Below are positions 5,407-5,838 of a DNA stretch of 5,838 bases, piece by piece. A program made the position numbers and the translations under genes. Positions within the stretch are counted from its first letter, which is position 1, and every line of letters starts with the position of its first letter. Under the pieces are notes generated by a model. It had not been told where the DNA came from, did no database searches, and saw only the letters and a program-made list of their open reading frames with translations. The stretch is from Candidatus Rifleibacteriota bacterium (GTDB lineage Bacteria; Muiribacteriota; Ozemobacteria; Ozemobacterales; Ozemobacteraceae): the NCBI GenBank assembly GCA_028691595.1, contig JAQUZA010000218.1:1-5838 (forward strand), written 5' to 3'.

Positions 5407-5838
5407 GCGGCCGTGATAGTGGGTATGCAGAAGTTTATGAGATACTTCGCTGCCCGGTTTGCCGAGGAATTCTTCATAAAGCTTTATGATTGAAGGATTC
5501 TGGTGTGACTTTCTGATTTTGCTGTTTTTATCATCGGCGTAGATAGCCTGCATGCGCTTGTCAAGAATAGTGAAGTCGCCCTTGGTGAAAGGCTGGCCAC
5601 CGCCATTCAAGCAGCCACCCGGGCAGGCCATGATTTCGATGATGTGATAGTTGGCTTTGCCCTGTCTGATTTTTTCGAGCAGTTTGCGGGCATTGCCAAG
5701 ACCAGAGGCAATCGCGGCATGAACTTCGAGGTCGCCAACTTTGACTGTGGCTTCTTTGATGCCTTCGAGGCCGCGTACTGCTGTGAAGTCGATGTTCTGA
5801 AGATCCTGGCCGGTTACCCAGTCAGCAGCAGTTCGCAG
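5395..5838 (-). CDS. [FeFe] hydrogenase large subunit, C-terminal part (cut by window edge)
   Basis: The reading frame is open from the right edge to the stop, giving the last 147 residues; the start, the N-terminal Fe-S domains and the first two H-cluster signatures lie outside. The third H-cluster signature is complete at fragment residues 68-83: EIMACPGGCLNGGGQP. By analogy with clostridial hydrogenase I, C72 ligates the [4Fe-4S] part and C76 bridges it to the diiron site. Before it are RTAADWVTGQDL (2-13) and VRGLEGIKEATV (21-32), both typical of the family. After it comes the small-subunit-like tail with DKRMQAIYADDKNSKIRKSH (about 93-112), NPSIIKLYEEFLGKP and LLHTHYH near the end, as in monomeric and HndD-like group A enzymes. 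The catalytic core seen is intact, so it probably makes or uses H2. Whether it is ferredoxin-only, NADP-reducing (HndABCD) or electron-bifurcating cannot be decided without the upstream part. It ends 12 bases before a strong terminator. Confidence 0.95.
   Translation of the reverse strand: MRTAADWVTGQDLQNIDFTAVRGLEGIKEATVKVGDLEVHAAIASGLGNARKLLEKIRQGKANYHIIEIMACPGGCLNGGGQPFTKGDFTILDKRMQAIYADDKNSKIRKSHQNPSIIKLYEEFLGKPGSEVSHKLLHTHYHGRKNV

Noticed and set aside
5299..5493. 64-codon + strand frame after the epimerase
   Set aside because: It reads straight through the 12-bp terminator stem and then antisense to the conserved hydrogenase tail, so it is not a gene.
1..5838. CRISPR arrays, tRNA or rRNA genes, insertion sequences, phage or defence genes
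   Set aside because: I saw no regularly spaced repeats, no cloverleaf or rRNA signatures, and no transposase, integrase or defence motifs on either strand.

Overview
The window looks like ordinary chromosomal DNA of an anaerobic, probably fermentative bacterium. The main reasons are an oxygen-sensitive, ferredoxin-linked 2-oxoacid oxidoreductase (indolepyruvate:ferredoxin oxidoreductase, IorAB) and the end of an [FeFe]-hydrogenase large subunit. A DPM1-type glycosyltransferase and a UDP-glucuronate 4-epimerase-like enzyme point to an envelope or surface glycan. The phylum cannot be fixed from the sequence alone. Start signals are conventional (AGGAGG-like ribosome sites, ATG starts) and terminators are of the intrinsic hairpin-plus-T type.

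Layout: (1) Positions 4-708, + strand: a small membrane-anchored protein with a TPR-like C-terminus and no recognised function, ended by a strong intrinsic terminator (745-777). (2) Positions 782-3138, - strand: a two-gene operon iorA-iorB, translationally coupled through a TAATG overlap and preceded by an extended -10 promoter (3175-3183). (3) A 262-bp divergent intergenic region (3139-3400). (4) Positions 3401-5295, + strand: a family 2 glycosyltransferase, a 197-bp gap holding an imperfect inverted repeat, then a nucleotide-sugar epimerase. (5) A near-perfect bidirectional terminator (5341-5383) between convergent genes. (6) Positions 5395-5838, - strand: the C-terminal 147 codons of an [FeFe] hydrogenase that runs off the right edge.

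Functional reading: IorAB decarboxylates aryl-pyruvates (from transaminated aromatic amino acids) to aryl-acetyl-CoA and reduces ferredoxin; an [FeFe] hydrogenase could reoxidise that ferredoxin, directly or through NAD(P)H, by making H2. The two are in separate transcription units, so this link is metabolic inference and not operon evidence. The glycosyltransferase and epimerase may form a small pathway that makes a uronic-acid nucleotide sugar and loads it on a polyprenyl phosphate carrier, also an inference.

I found no CRISPR array, RNA gene, insertion sequence, phage gene or clearly new system. The points most worth a second look are an Asp-to-Glu change at the expected Mg-TPP ligand of IorA, the glycosyltransferase/epimerase pairing, and the imperfect inverted repeat between those two genes.
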